A DNA stretch of 29,853 nucleotides from Phoronis australis (lineage: Eukaryota; Phoronida; Phoronidae): NCBI GenBank assembly GCA_002633005.1, contig NMRA01000114.1, forward strand, positions 932,974 to 962,826, given 5' to 3'. The stretch's first letter is position 1. Each line of letters starts with the position of its first letter. The translations under genes were made by a program, and so were the position numbers. Positions 11,418-22,804 of the stretch are shown one piece after another. The notes under the pieces are model-generated. The model saw only the letters and a program-made list of their open reading frames with translations, was not told where the DNA came from and made no database searches.

Positions 11418-12785
11418 GTAAGAGAAGAGGTTACCTTTTCTAACTTTTCACAAGCCTGCTTCTTATCCTATGCGCAGTGTATACGATTCCTTCGTTTAAT
11501 ATACCGCAGAGCTTACCAAAGTGCATTCGGAACATCTCTTGTACTTTCATTGTTTCAAATTTCGCATAGGAGATTATTCATATCTGTGTGTGTGTGAACC
11601 TCAATCAAGTCATGTGAGACTACCCTTCTGATAATAGACATAGAGTTAAATAAAAATCAACCTTTGATTCAGAACACTGTTGTTATGAAATCAGTATTAA
11701 TTGTTCCGTACTCCAGTCCAGTGCTTCAAACGATCTGGCACTTCGTAACTTGTTGCGAACAGGTTCGTTTGTCACGACGTGTCATTTTATGGCGCTTAGC
11801 AAACCCAGAAATCATTTCGAATCTTGAATATATAATGAAAGGTTGAGACCAACTGTACATCGATAACTGGCCTAAATCAATGGTTCTCTTCTAGGACGGG
11901 ACGCGGTTTTATAGATGTGTTTTTAATTCAAATTTAATCCATTGTTAAGGCAGCACTTTACGAGGAACACTAATTATCTAGAATAACGTCGCGAATGATT
12001 TTTCAGGTTTCCTAGGGAACATGATTTTTAACCTTATTGCTGATATGAAGTTTGTACATGCGCAGTTATGAAATATCTCTGTGGCTAAACTTGAAGCTAT
12101 GAAAAGACTGAGGTTATGAGTGGTGTCCGGAGACCTTGACGGGAGTGATCTAAACCGAAAAACGGCATTTTGCTAGATTGCATTTAACGGATATTGTATG
12201 TAGGTCACTATACAATCGGATGATCCACAAGGAATAATCGAAAAACGTATCTTGCAATACTATACTTGACTTTTATTGGCAAAAATCTATCAGAATTTTA
12301 AATTACGTATACCAATCAAGTATAACGAAAATGGTCTCAACTTTTTCCACGAGAGTGCTAATGAAGTTTCATCTGAAACCCCAGGGTGAACAGCCTAATC
12401 AATTCCAAAACCGAAGTACTCACATATCAGACCACATGTCATAAAAAAATGAGTTTGACTTTGTCATCAACATAATGACAGTCCATGGCAGTGTTGCTAT
12501 AATCTGATTAATATTCGATGGTGGGTCATAATAATCTTAGTTACACACACTTTAAGCTGTTTGTTTTTTGGGCGGCAATTCTACTTATCTTTTTTCTGAC
12601 TTCAAAATTGTGTAAACTTTGTGCTCAATTTTTTCCCAACGCAGTGACTGTCGACGTGATCTATTTAGATGTAAAGTATATTGAACGGAGTTGTTCATTG
12701 GATAATATCGTAATACAACAACGGCAACCAAGGTACCGTAAAATTAATGATAAAATTGGCGATTAAGGTCCCATAAAACTCTACC

Positions 12786-12977
12786 TTTATTACAAGTACT
12801 CGACGTTTCACAACTTCCACTGAGCTGTATTATCAAGAGAATGAACACACACAATATACAAAACATGTGGCGGGAACATTACAAAGACTATGACAATATC
12901 TGGATGTCATATGATGACAACATTCTTTTGAGGCGGGGTTGGTCTAAGTTGTGAAACGTCGAGTACTTGTAATAAAA
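12786..12977. mobile_element. Inverted-repeat MITE in intron 2
   Basis: The left arm 12786-12816 and the right arm 12946-12977 are inverse copies over about 30 bases, including TTATTACAAGTACTCGACG and CGTTTCACAACTT. The interior is about 130 bp and contains a short inverted motif GTCATATGATGAC near 12906. There is no coding potential. I could not define target duplications: the flanks are AAAACTCTACC on the left and ATGGGATTTGAA on the right. The superfamily is unassigned. Confidence 0.75.
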
Positions 12978-13847
12978 ATGGGATTTGAATTTTATAAAAC
13001 CTTGATCGTCAGCTTAATTCTCATATTGTTGCCAAAAATGGACATAATTTAGGATTAAGCCTTCTTCATATACATATGTGTACTTATGAACTTGCATTGA
13101 AATCATTAAATTTCAACCCTTCTGACTCGGCCATATTTGTGTGTTCCACAAATAATTTCAACACTCCTGCGGGCCTAAAACCATTATTGATACCCCTCAA
13201 CCAACGATCACGGAAGTGATAGGCTTAAGGTAGGACTGATAGTATCATACAGTGACCTGTAATGACCAGAGCAGTACAGACGACAGAGTCTGCTGTAACA
13301 GGGATGATTTTGAATAGATTGCTCCCAGTTTATCTTCACACAATAACGAAAGAAAAACTCCAAAGTGACAAAAACATGATGTTAAGGTCGAGTTTATCCC
13401 TAGAAAAAATGTCTCATGATATGCCAATTATATGCCAACGATAAAATACGGGCACATGTTAGAACGTAAACAAATGACGTTACAATCATCAGCCTATAAG
13501 CGCTGGGGGCTTACCAAATTCGTGGCATGTGATTAGATAGACCAATAAGAAGCCTGGGAATAGGCGTAATGAAGTCCAACACAAAGGAATTAGCCTGTAG
13601 GCCCTTTCATATTGACTTAACTCCTGTCTGAGCGGAGCGTCGACGTAAACAGCGCATTTAACTGGACCGTTCATACTGGCTTCAGTAGTAATGAACATCG
13701 AAGTAAACGGTAGGCGATACTGTCGCCATCGAAGTTATCGAAAGGTAGCGCTGCATGCTAAGACTTTTTTCAATGTGACAATTTGGGAACATTTACACGT
13801 GCTAATTGAAATTAAACTTATTTTTAAATCCATTGGTTATTATTAGA

Positions 13848-14090
13848 GCAAAATATAAGCAGCTATTAGTGACGACACTATCCTGTAACTGTTGACGATA
13901 ACAGTGGCACCTGGCGATAACTTCGATTGGACCGAAGTTAACCGTTCATACTGCACTGCAGCGTCGACGCTGCGCTGTTAAAACCATCTGTTAACTGCAA
14001 TGTTAACTGGAGCTGTTAACTGCGATCCATGACCGGAGTTAAGCGTTCATACTGACCGCAATTCCCCAAACTATTGACGCGTCGACGTTA
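13848..14090. repeat. Dispersed GTTCATACTG repeat, copy 2
   Basis: This matches 1552-1763 across its whole length, with an additional stretch of about 30 bases. Part of that insert is the perfect palindrome GCAGCGTCGACGCTGC at 13958-13973. Related segments precede it at about 13625-13740, including GGACCGTTCATACTGGC, GTCGACG and ATCGAAGT, so the complete element may span about 13620-14092. It lies in intron 2, about 340 bp before exon 3. Confidence 0.75.
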
Positions 14091-14426
14091 AAGGCCTTTT
14101 TGACCAGTGGGAACTGAAGAAAAAGAGGGTGTAAGATAAAATGGGTCAATTTGCTCACATAAGAATATTTACCATGTGACTAGTATCATTTAATTGGACT
14201 TACTTTGGAAAATAATATCTCAGAAGTGGCCTAATTCAAACAAAACTAACAACGTTTCGGTTGTTTTTGTACTGCCAGTGTATCCCACGCCAAGTAGAAA
14301 TGATGTTAATGATCGTGCTGTGTAAGGTAAAAAGTACGTCAATGTGAAGCTCCGATACCATTTCAAAATTGCCTCTGCCAATCCACACGATGTATCTAAT
14401 ACACTCTTTATTAAATGTTGTTACAG

Positions 14427-14582
14427 CTTTGTCTATGAAATACTGTAAAGTCAACGACGACTGCGATGATCTGGGCTCGTTGGAATGCATCAAAAGCGGC
14501 TGCGAGTGGGGCATGTGCGCATGCCCAAGAGGCTATGTATCGCGCTTCATGGGTTCCGTTAAGAAATTCACTTGTGTTCCAC
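14427..14582 (+). CDS. Exon 3: first cysteine-rich EB-like module
   Basis: This exon is 156 bp (52 codons), symmetric phase 1-1, with acceptor TTGTTACAG ending at 14426 and donor GTAAGTAT at 14583. After the end of the signal peptide it encodes a module with seven cysteines spaced C-x5-C-x7-C-x4-C-x4-C-x-C-x16-C. The C-x5-C-x7-C start and the later C-x-C pair match the module in exon 5. The difference is an insert carrying one extra cysteine before the C-x-C pair. The peptide is acidic at the front (KVNDDCDDL) and basic before the last cysteine (SVKKF). EB and EGF-like folds normally use six cysteines in three disulfides, so the seventh may pair with another module. There is no membrane segment. 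The open frame runs past both splice sites in the genomic strand, but the borders fit the neighbouring exons only as given. Confidence 0.88.
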
Positions 14583-15651
14583 GTAAGTATCTTTCGTATT
14601 CAGTGGTGTACTTTCGGTTTGCGGTTTCAGTATCAGAGATGATAACTTTGTCGTTGCCCCTGGAACGATAAAAAAATTCGACATGATATCAATTCTTAGA
14701 AGATTACTTTCAAATGCCTCGTTTAAACTGCACCGAAATCAACTTGTTCCAATAATCAATCATTCTTCCTCTAGTGCAGATGTAAAATGGAGTTGGTCTA
14801 CAACAGTGGGGTACTAAGAGGTACCAGATGGGTAATTTAACACCTGCTCACTTCACAAGAAAAAAGACATTGCAGAGTGTTCTGTACTCGAGTTTCCCGG
14901 AGCTTCATTTCTCAGAAAGGATTGATCGGATTTACATGAAACTTACCCACTGTATCATGCTTTAAAAACAGTTCTCCAAAACTCTGCTTTCCCTTTAAAC
15001 AATGTAGGACTGTTACGTTATTTTTTCGAAAAAATAAAAGTTGCGAAAAATGAAAACGAAATGGCATTTTAGAAAACTGTCTTGAACATTTATTAGAATT
15101 GAAATTTAGCTTCTTTATTAATACAATAGTTGTGCTATAAATGTACCTTTCGTTTTCGGTAAATTTCATTAGAGACAAGTCACGTGACCAAGTTAATAAC
15201 AGATTGGTACACTCAAAAATAGTATTCTCTAGGCTTTCTTCTTTCTAAAGCAAGGTAACATGAACAGGACTTTGGTGCAGTACAAGAGCTCTTCCATACA
15301 ATAGTCGTCAGTTTACGAATGACTTTACAGTATACATTACTAGATATTTGTTGCACAAGCTAATTTAATAAATGTATATAAAAGGTCTTTTGACGTGTTT
15401 ATCAATTCAGTTTTCAATAATAAATGTATAATTTTAGGGTAATCAAGTTGCCAAACGTTTAAACGGGTATTGCTGTCAGACGTTCGAAAGTGTATTGTGT
15501 TAGTTTGCAGGGCAGTTGTTGCCGGGCTCACCTTGTGAACAAGAATGAAATGGTTGGTGTGTTGGTAGCGATGCTCGTTAGAAATTCGTAGACTTAAAAA
15601 ATCTAAAGAATCAATTACATGTAATGATGTCATTCTTTGTTTCAAACCTAG

Positions 15652-16002
15652 AGAACAGAATTGGCCAGAAGTGTTCTACAGATGGCGCTGACGGAGTGTG
15701 CGGACCGGCAAATTCTTTCTGCAACACCAAAACTAAGCTATGTGAGTGTGACGACACCTACACCAGCCGCTTCAATGGAGAGATGTGCTTGGCCGAAGGT
15801 GATGTCTATCCTAGCGAAATGAGATCAGGGGATGCTTCCACTTGTAGAAGCTCCAGTCTACAACAACTTTCCACTTATACCCCTAACAGCATCCTGGACT
15901 ACAATCCGCAGTCTTGCGCATGTCCACAAGGACAGCGGACGACTCTGTGGAATTACTTCGACCAGCCTAATCAAGGGAAACAGGTTCCATTTTGTTCTTG
16001 GT
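15652..16002 (+). CDS. Exon 4: EB/EGF-like module plus a wide-spaced cysteine segment
   Basis: This is the longest coding exon (351 bp, 117 codons), phase 1-1, with acceptor TTTCAAACCTAG ending at 15651 and donor GTAAGTTT at 16003. The first half is a six-cysteine module, C-x8-C-x6-C-x6-C-x-C-x12-C, starting after RIGQ; this start resembles IGDTC in exons 5 and 7. The second half is different: one cysteine, 23 residues rich in Ser, Gln and Tyr, a C-A-C pair, another 23 residues containing LWNYFDQP, and a final cysteine in FCSW. The exact x23 spacing on both sides of the CAC pair is notable, but I do not recognise it as a known domain. The first half is secure as an extracellular module. The second half may be a lengthened and diverged module. 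Total: ten cysteines. Confidence 0.9.
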
Positions 16003-17094
16003 GTAAGTTTCTGGCATATTTATTCTGGTATTGATTTCATTGATATAAGAAGCCAGTGCTGGTAAAATAGATGGTTTCGACTATTCATATGTATCATTGT
16101 AGCCCGGAAATGCTACTCGGAAGACGCCAGACAAAAGTTTCAAGTTTGTTTCCTTAGACACATCATGTGAGAGAAAATCCGTGAACGCATACTGTATTTA
16201 TTTTTGAGACTGGCAAAGAATCGGGTTACAGTCTGTAAACTCAATGCCTTAGCTTGCGCGCACGGAACATGTGAAAAGAACTGACTCGTAGGAAAAGGAT
16301 GTATATTAATGAGGGAAGTACTCTATTTATGAGAGTGCTCTCGGACGAGGGAGGACGGACCACCCCGCAAAACAAGGGGTCGAAATTCTCTTGAATTTTT
16401 TAAGTAAATGCGATGTGTCGTTTGTATGAGAGAACACGTCAAGTGTTGCCGCATGTTTATTCATGAGGAATTGTTTGAAGTCCCTGTATGCACCATGATC
16501 TTTTCAATGCAAGCTGTGTACACATTTCCCACAATGCGTCATTCTCATTGTCGTAGTGTGGAGTAGGTACATGTAGACACAGTACATCACATTTTTAGTG
16601 TTCAATGCAGCTTCTACGTACGTAAGTTACTGCATAATGGGACATAGACCCACGTAGACGTAATACACTACGATTTCCGTTTTGTGTTCTCTATTGATAT
16701 TGGCATAAATTCTGGCAAACGCTGACGACAGTGCTAAATTGTCACCGCAAAATTTCGAGCCTGTCGGCTGGGCATTTACGGTGCTCGCGGTAGGTATGAG
16801 CACAGATGAAGTAAATGATGCACACTCGGTGACTGCCCATCCTAGCAATGGATTCGTACAATTTACTTCATAAATGTGGGTTGAGTTCCGTAGACGCGAG
16901 TGTAATCACGACCATTGCTTTTGATGGTTATAGCCTGAGAACATTTGCGTTTTCGAAAATGTATTGCGTTCACGGAACGCACACCTACTGAGTCGAAGGT
17001 GCTCAATAGATTACCCCAGGATGACAATAACCTGGCCAACGTTATATACCCGAAGAGGTGATGTTGCTGTTTATTCAAATAATTGATAGTAGTT

Positions 17095-17145
17095 GTAGCA
17101 GTGCGGCAGCAGCAACAGCATTAGCATTAGCAGCAGTATTTTTAT
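17095..17145. repeat. AGC-rich trinucleotide tract
   Basis: This is an imperfect run of GTAGCAGTG, GGCAGCAGCAACAGCATTAGC and AGCAGC units in intron 4, about 60 bp upstream of exon 5. It is simple sequence, not coding. Confidence 0.7.
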
Positions 17146-17200
17146 TACTTTTTAAAGCTTATTAAATGTTTAATCGTTCTTTTCTCTCCATTCTCTTCAG

Positions 17201-17332
17201 TAACGATTGGAGACACGTGTATTCAGGACGCTGACTGTGGTGGCATCTTTGGCGCCCATTGTTCTGGCAATAAATGTGCGTGTAAAACAGCTGGAGAGGT
17301 GGCAGACTTTGATGGCAGAACATGTGGAAAAC
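17201..17332 (+). CDS. Exon 5: canonical six-cysteine EB/EGF-like module
   Basis: This exon is 132 bp (44 codons), phase 1-1. The acceptor follows a long pyrimidine tract (TCTCCATTCTCTTCAG, ending at 17200) and the donor is GTAAGTTG at 17333. It encodes one clean module beginning TIGDTC, with spacing C-x5-C-x7-C-x4-C-x-C-x13-C. The glycine-containing loop before the last cysteine (ADFDGRTC) is typical of EB and EGF-like modules, where Gly sits a few residues before the final Cys; exon 4 has the equivalent SRFNGEMC. This is the simplest unit of the gene and the best reference for comparing the others. It is separated from exon 4 by a 1.2-kb intron and from exon 6 by a 2.9-kb intron that contains a MITE. 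Confidence 0.9.
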
Positions 17333-18548
17333 GTAAGTTGAAGACATGTGGACATATACCGCGCTCAGATGGATGCAAGGTCGTACATATCCTCAAAAAC
17401 ATTTACTTTTGCATTACTCGTTAGTTTATTCGTTTGATTTGGACTTGGTTACAATAGGACGATTGAAATTAGCTAGACTATGACGCTGCGCCTTGGCTTC
17501 TGAAAATAACCGTCATGACAGGCAAACTAATGGGTCTGATCTCATGCAATAACGATCTTCCAGTTCTTCTCAAGTCTAGAAGTCATTCTTAATCGAGGCA
17601 TAGAACTGTAGACCTTGAATGCCAACTTCAATCTCGCGCTGCTGAGGTTGCGCCGCGCATGCGTAGCATTTGTTTGCATTTGTTTGTTCCGGCGTTGGTT
17701 ATTGCTTTGGAATTTACTGGCACTAAAACTTTTCGCAACTCCGCTGCTTTTCAATCGAATTGCATAAGAGTCATGTCATTAGAAAGCCCTTCGTCAGTTC
17801 TTGACGGTTCATGATACATATTTTAATTTCATAAATAATCATGTCGCATACCTGACAGGTTTAAAAATGCGAAAAGTAACAGGGTGTCTTAGTAACATAA
17901 AAAGGGAAATGAACCAAAGAGGTTATATAAATGACTAATTAAACCATTAGGGAAATAAATTCAATCATTCCAAAGATTTCTAATATATCAAGACCACGAT
18001 TTTAGAATATGGATCCCTCGCAGTTGCTGTAAAGAATTTATTCAAGCATTCATACAAAAAAAATTATCGAATGGGAGTCGTTACACCCAAAAGCGGCCGA
18101 AGGTATTTTTTGGTTTTTAAGTCGAATAGGCAATTGCGGGTGCCACAAATTCGCGGGTACCTCAAAAACCTATGAAACGTTCGGATTTTTTCTTTTAGTC
18201 GAACGGGAAAACTGTGCTAGGCCACGTGGGAAAATACAGTAGCGTATGATAATACGTTAGTGTCGCCGTGTGTCAAAAAGCGGGACATTTTGATGGTGTG
18301 GCAGTAAAGCGCAAAATTTTCAAAATGTGGGATAGTCCGTCAAGTGCGGGACAATTGCCAAGTACTATGTACACTGACACTGTCAGCAACTCAAAGTATT
18401 GGATTGGATTTTTTACAAATGCTGCAAGTAACTTTTATTGCTCAGAAAACGAATTAACAAAAAAGTATTTGGCAACAGGTAAACATTTCACAAATTAATT
18501 ATTATAGAAGCAATTGAAAACAGTAATAATTTATGCAAACAGGAACAC

Positions 18549-18557
18549 GCACGCACA

Positions 18558-18597
<40 letters not shown>
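18549..18597. repeat. (AC)n microsatellite, left part
   Basis: This almost pure AC repeat is interrupted by the MITE at 18598 and continues as CACACACACACACAC at 18839-18854 on the far side. Before insertion the tract was one microsatellite. Confidence 0.95.
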
Positions 18598-18602
<5 letters not shown>

Positions 18603-18838
18603 GCGGATCTACAGGGGGGGTTCAGGGGGTTTAAACCCCCCCCCCCTCGGGACAGGATCAAAAATAAAAAACTGGAAAAAATATCGCCAGAAAAACGAAA
18701 TTAGCTACTAAAAATCCAAAAAAATCTTACACGGGAGGAGGGAAACCCTCTCGCGACCTTCCTTCTCCTCGGCGCTACGCGCCTCGGATTCTTTCGAATC
18801 CTAAACCCCCCCTTACTGAAATCCTAGATCTGCCACTG
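18598..18838. mobile_element. MITE inserted in an (AC)n microsatellite
   Basis: The left end CAGAGGCGGATCTA and the inverse of the right end CAGTGGCAGATCTA match at 12 of 14 positions. The 241-bp element contains long G and C runs (GGGGGG.TTCAGGGGGT, then CCCCCCC) that could also pair. Terminal CAG...GGCGGATC sequences of this type occur in hAT-like MITEs of many invertebrates, so hAT-type is likely but not proven. The expected 8-bp target duplication cannot be distinguished because both flanks are AC repeat. It lies in intron 5. The rest of that intron shows no supported exon. Confidence 0.82.
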
Positions 18839-20259
18839 CACACACACACACACACTTAGCTACGCAAATATGAGTAGTTTTTCGAAAGTTACATAAATTC
18901 ACTTGTTAGTAGGACTTAATTTTTTATTCATAATTGCAGAGCAAACACTTAGAAACCAAAAGTCACTTTTTTCCGTAAATTTTAACACCCAAAAATGTCT
19001 TGTTGAAACACTCCTTGCATGTAGTTTGATAAGTTGTCGATAGTGATTCTAAGACTGGAAATGAAAAGATATTAAAGGCCAGACTATTCCCTGTATCTCA
19101 GCAGGGCCACGGGTATAGAGAATTGCTAATGTAATTGTCAGGTTTGTTGACTAATTTTGCCGGTAAATAGCTAGTTGTCTAGAGCTGTAGCACAAGAGTA
19201 TCGCTTGATGAAAAAAAAATGTCAAAATGGAAATGAAGTAATGAAATAAGGATTGATTATATAACTCCAACACCCGATCAAAACTCAGATCCAGCAGGCA
19301 GCCGGAAATTTCCAGTGCGAACTCTCGCAGCAAGTCTCGGGGTCGCAAGCCTTTATGATACAATACTTAGGTAACGTGCGGGAGTTGGCATTCCTGGGCT
19401 AGAGTTGTATGAAGTTTTACAAGGACAAATGTGAGACCGATTTATAATAGTAAGTGGTTAAAATAAGATAACTGTTTTAAGGGAAGGAGCAGGCTTACTG
19501 CGCCGTTAAAATACGTATATAAAAGCGTCCTAAATTCTGCAGTCTTGTAATTAAATTGCATTGCGAGCAAAATGTTAGCATTTTTGGTTGTGCGCGTGCT
19601 ATCTACATCATGTGGGTGAACACATAGAAAACAAAAATCACGCAATATGCTTGTCACGGGAAGAAAACAGGTCTGCCGTCTGGCTTGGGGTTGAACGACA
19701 AAAAGGAAGTCCTGATTTGTGTCTGCCTTCTAAGTCGGACGGCACTGAACACACAAATCAAGCCACATTCCAGCACCCGTGAAACAAAAATTTGCTAACG
19801 TCAAAGTGGATTAGTGCAGATCTTTGGATGAAAAATAGTATCAGAGACAATCAACGATCTCCTGTTTATAGGTTCCCCCAATGTCACTGCGTATAATAAG
19901 AAATATTAAGAAATACTGCATTGCTTCTTGAGCAATTAGAATTTTGAAGATTGCCCAGCATACTTACTTTTACGGTGGAAAGGCTTACGTGAATTTTTTT
20001 CTGAATCGATTTTGTTCAGCAATCAGTAAGGTTGTCGTGAATTTCTATCAATTTTACTCGAATACAGAAGACGGATAGAAGAGAGGGTATTTCGATATTA
20101 CAGCTTCGTTGTGTTGGAGGTAAATTTAGATGCAGCAAACACTTAAACGCGAATGGTTTCGCAAAACCGAGGGCAGCCGGCGTTGGGTTCTCGTCAACTG
20201 AGATTTAGTCAAATGTCGTACTGTAATACGTAAACCAGCATGTTTTCGTGTTCCTACAG

Positions 20260-20433
20260 CACTCACTCATGGTAATAACTGTACCGGCTCTTCTGCTGTC
20301 GGCAAAGTTTGTGATGGCTCCAGGGGGTTGACGTGTGGTTTCGACGCTTGTTACGCGGGAACCTTTAGCGGCGTCTTTTCCACCTGCGTTTGCCACTTCA
20401 CGCATACAGCCTCGGGAAGCACGTGCACAAAAC
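20260..20433 (+). CDS. Exon 6: seven-cysteine module
   Basis: This exon is 174 bp (58 codons), phase 1-1, with acceptor TTTTCGTGTTCCTACAG ending at 20259 and donor GTAAGTAT at 20434. The cysteine spacing is C-x9-C-x7-C-x4-C-x11-C-x-C-x10-C. The C-x7-C-x4-C core and the C-x-C pair match exons 3 and 5, but there is an expanded loop rich in Gly, Ser and Phe (YAGTFSGVF) before the C-x-C pair. One N-glycosylation sequon (Asn-Cys-Thr) is visible at the first cysteine. The third base of codons is often G or C, giving a local GC rise compared with the flanking introns, which supports coding function. The module is related to but more diverged than exon 5. As in exon 3, the odd cysteine count suggests an inter-module disulfide or a free thiol. 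Confidence 0.9.
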
Positions 20434-20639
20434 GTAAGTATTAGCCTACGCAAGCGCACTCGGCTGAACGAGCGGTCTGCGTTCTGTAGATACAGGAATC
20501 TTGCGAAAACTCAAGCAAAGCATGTGATTCCACTAGGCTTTCTCGATGATGTCTTAGATCTACGGGGTCTCCCTTTCCGGTCAACTGGTTGTAGTAAGTC
20601 GGTTTCGGGGACGGTACGCCGAAAGAACATGGTGGTGTA

Positions 20640-20818
20640 GGGGCAGATCCAAGACTTTTTAAAAGGGTGGTCGGGTCAAGGACTTTTTCAAAAGGGGGAT
20701 CCAAGTCAACAATTTAAAAATTCTATATTTGATATCACTAGAGTTAAGGGAAAAAGGGGGGTCCATACCCTATTGACCCCCTGGATCCCACTAAGCGGTG
20801 GCGGATCATCGCAAGCTT
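20640..20818. mobile_element. MITE-like repeat in intron 6
   Basis: The stretch begins GGGGCAGATCCAAG and ends with CCCCCTGGATCCCA and then GGTGGCGGATC. Inverse-oriented GGATCC/AGATCC-type ends and internal G-runs (AAAAGGGGGATCC, AAAAAGGGGGG) resemble the element at 18598-18838. The inverted termini are imperfect and the borders uncertain. It is probably an old member of a related family. Confidence 0.45.
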
Positions 20819-22099
20819 CAGCAAAGAAGGGACCATCGTCTGATAAGCAATGGGTAAAGCAGAAGAAAGAGGCTTTATGTTTAGGAACAAGTTACTTTTT
20901 GATTTAGTGTTGGTACTGCAATCAATTTGCTTTTAGTCCAATCATTCTAAAATTTGAAGGTGTTCTTTTTGGATGGTCAAAACCGCAAGTGTCAGGTTAT
21001 ATCTAATTTGATAAAAATGTAAGACGGTTTTTGATCTTGAAGTTGTGGTGTTCACTTTAATTTTGCTGATTTAAAAATACTAACTGTTCACCTAGTAATG
21101 AAATGTTGAATTGCTTTAATTCAAATTGTTAAGACGTTATGTATAAAAATTAACGTATGAACGACCTGGAATTAAAATAATGAATCTTTATAATCATCAT
21201 GTGTAAATTCAATTAACCTTTGAAGAGCTAGTGTTTCCTAATTGCACTTATGAAAGACGTGTATTATCTGGGGACATTGTTGGTTTGGTGATACATTTCT
21301 GTTTACAACTTAAGAACAGTATTAAAATGTTTGCAGTTATAGTTCTTAGTTTTTTCATGTGTTGGAGACCATGCCATTCTGCAAAATTAGTCAAGTTTAC
21401 AAGTCCAATAATATAGAAATGTGGACGTTAAGACATTGGGGACATTTTACTTTTATAAAATGCAATATTTTATATCAAAAACGTCAAAACAAAATCTCTC
21501 AAATGGTCAAAGAAGCGTTTCACAGGCCTCCTTTGGCTTACGGCCCACGACCTTACATGTAGTTCCCTCTAAGACTGACCTCTGCGAACTTCACTGATTT
21601 CACCCCACAATTAGTAAGTGTAAACTATCGAACAGCCAAAAAACCAGCGGCCACCTCAGTCTGGCAAAGGCATGTCGACGCCAATAAAATAATGATAATG
21701 GAATAAAATGGTGAAGGTGTATTTAGTGTAGAAAAAGTTGGAATCAGACAACTAAGAATTTGCGGAAACAAGTCAAACGAAAATAGCTGACTAATCCTAC
21801 ATGAAAAGCTGGAGACAAATGTGAACACGGTGAACATCCGAGGACGCTAATGCTTAATATTGAAACTTTTTAAACATGTAATATAAAATAGGACAAATTG
21901 AAGTAATACAGTTTCTAATACAAGGATTTAGCTTCTGATGGCTCAGTTTCAGAGGGATGTGTTTTGGCGTTAATACAATGTGTGTTTTGGCAGTGTTGTC
22001 ACTTTGGGCTGTATGGCACTGGTTTATCTTATTTACACAACTAATTCAACAGCTTGGGTTCAAATTAGTCGCAAACACTTGACTCAACTTTCCCCAAAA

Positions 22100-22345
22100 T
22101 CACTCACAAACCACTGANGGGGCAAGGGACAGACTACCCCGCCAGCCGCACCAGAGAGTGGACGGGTCAAACTCGGTGACGATCAGGCGGGGAAGACGGT
22201 GAAAAAAATGGTGGCGACGGAATAGCAGCACGAGTGGGAAGTTGGTGGAGACCAGGGAGGAGAGGTGCACCGCTGTATTAGTCCTCTGGCGGGGATAACC
22301 ATAGCTACGCCACTCGTAGCTGCACAAACGCCTATCCATGCCGGA
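22100..22345. repeat. GC-rich block with hAT-like end in intron 6
   Basis: This block is much richer in GC than its surroundings. It includes the inverse of AGTGGCGTAGCTATGGTTAT at about 22300-22315. AGTGGCGTAGC-type ends are common on hAT-like elements. A 79-codon frame on the minus strand covers it but contains the N at 22118 and shows no domain. I take it as a transposon relic rather than a gene. Confidence 0.4.
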
Positions 22346-22717
22346 CTCTCTTCAACTCATCGACACCTCCCTTTTTTCAGGTTATCCAAATTACATGGCT
22401 CTTGATTTTTTGTTAATAAGTTGTTTGTCGATTTTGACACGGTTTTTAGAGTGTACGTACTCGACATATGTCTTCAAGAACTGCACGCATAGGGCTCACA
22501 TGTAAAAGGTTCAATAGTGCTGCCATCTGTTGAGCTTGCTGTACACTGTACACTACTTGTTGCAAAATGCAAGCAAGGATAGTGGTGTCCCCAAAGGTAA
22601 CAAATTAAACAAAACAAAAATATAGCCCGATAATACATTGATTGATTGTTTCAGATTTCTAAAATGTGCCCTGTTTGTTAGAATAACTTTAAATATTTGT
22701 TTTAATTTCACCAAAAG

Positions 22718-22804
22718 GTGACATTGGGGACACCTGCCATGGCGATATGAACTGCAAAGGCATCAACGTCAATGCCATCTGTGTGAAGGGAAAGTGTCAA
22801 AATG
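22718..22804 (+). CDS. Exon 7: half-length EB-like module
   Basis: This exon is 87 bp (29 codons), phase 1-1, with acceptor TTTCACCAAAAG ending at 22717 and donor GTAAGCAG at 22805. It begins DIGDTC, nearly the same as exon 5, and continues C-x5-C-x8-C-x4-C. It then stops after QN, one or two residues short of where the C-x-C pair should be completed, so cysteines 5 and 6 of a normal module are absent. It joins exon 8 through a split Gly codon. The acceptor lacks an uninterrupted pyrimidine run next to the AG, but the upstream stretch is T-rich. This may be a truncated duplicate of an exon-5-like unit. Alternatively, an exon for the missing half could lie in the 649-bp intron that follows, but I saw no convincing one there. 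Confidence 0.82.

Noticed and set aside
11358-11597. 79-codon ORF with an ATG covering exon 2
   Set aside because: It is in a different frame from the signal-peptide exon, reads through the pyrimidine-rich acceptor and the donor, and has no domain. The spliced reading fits the rest of the gene.
15340-15645. 101-codon minus-strand ORF
   Set aside because: It lies in intron 3 just before exon 4 and has no domain. The gene on the + strand explains the local signals.
20335-20640. 101-codon + strand ORF overlapping exon 6
   Set aside because: It is in another frame from the cysteine-rich reading and continues through the GTAAGTAT donor. It is a shadow of exon 6.
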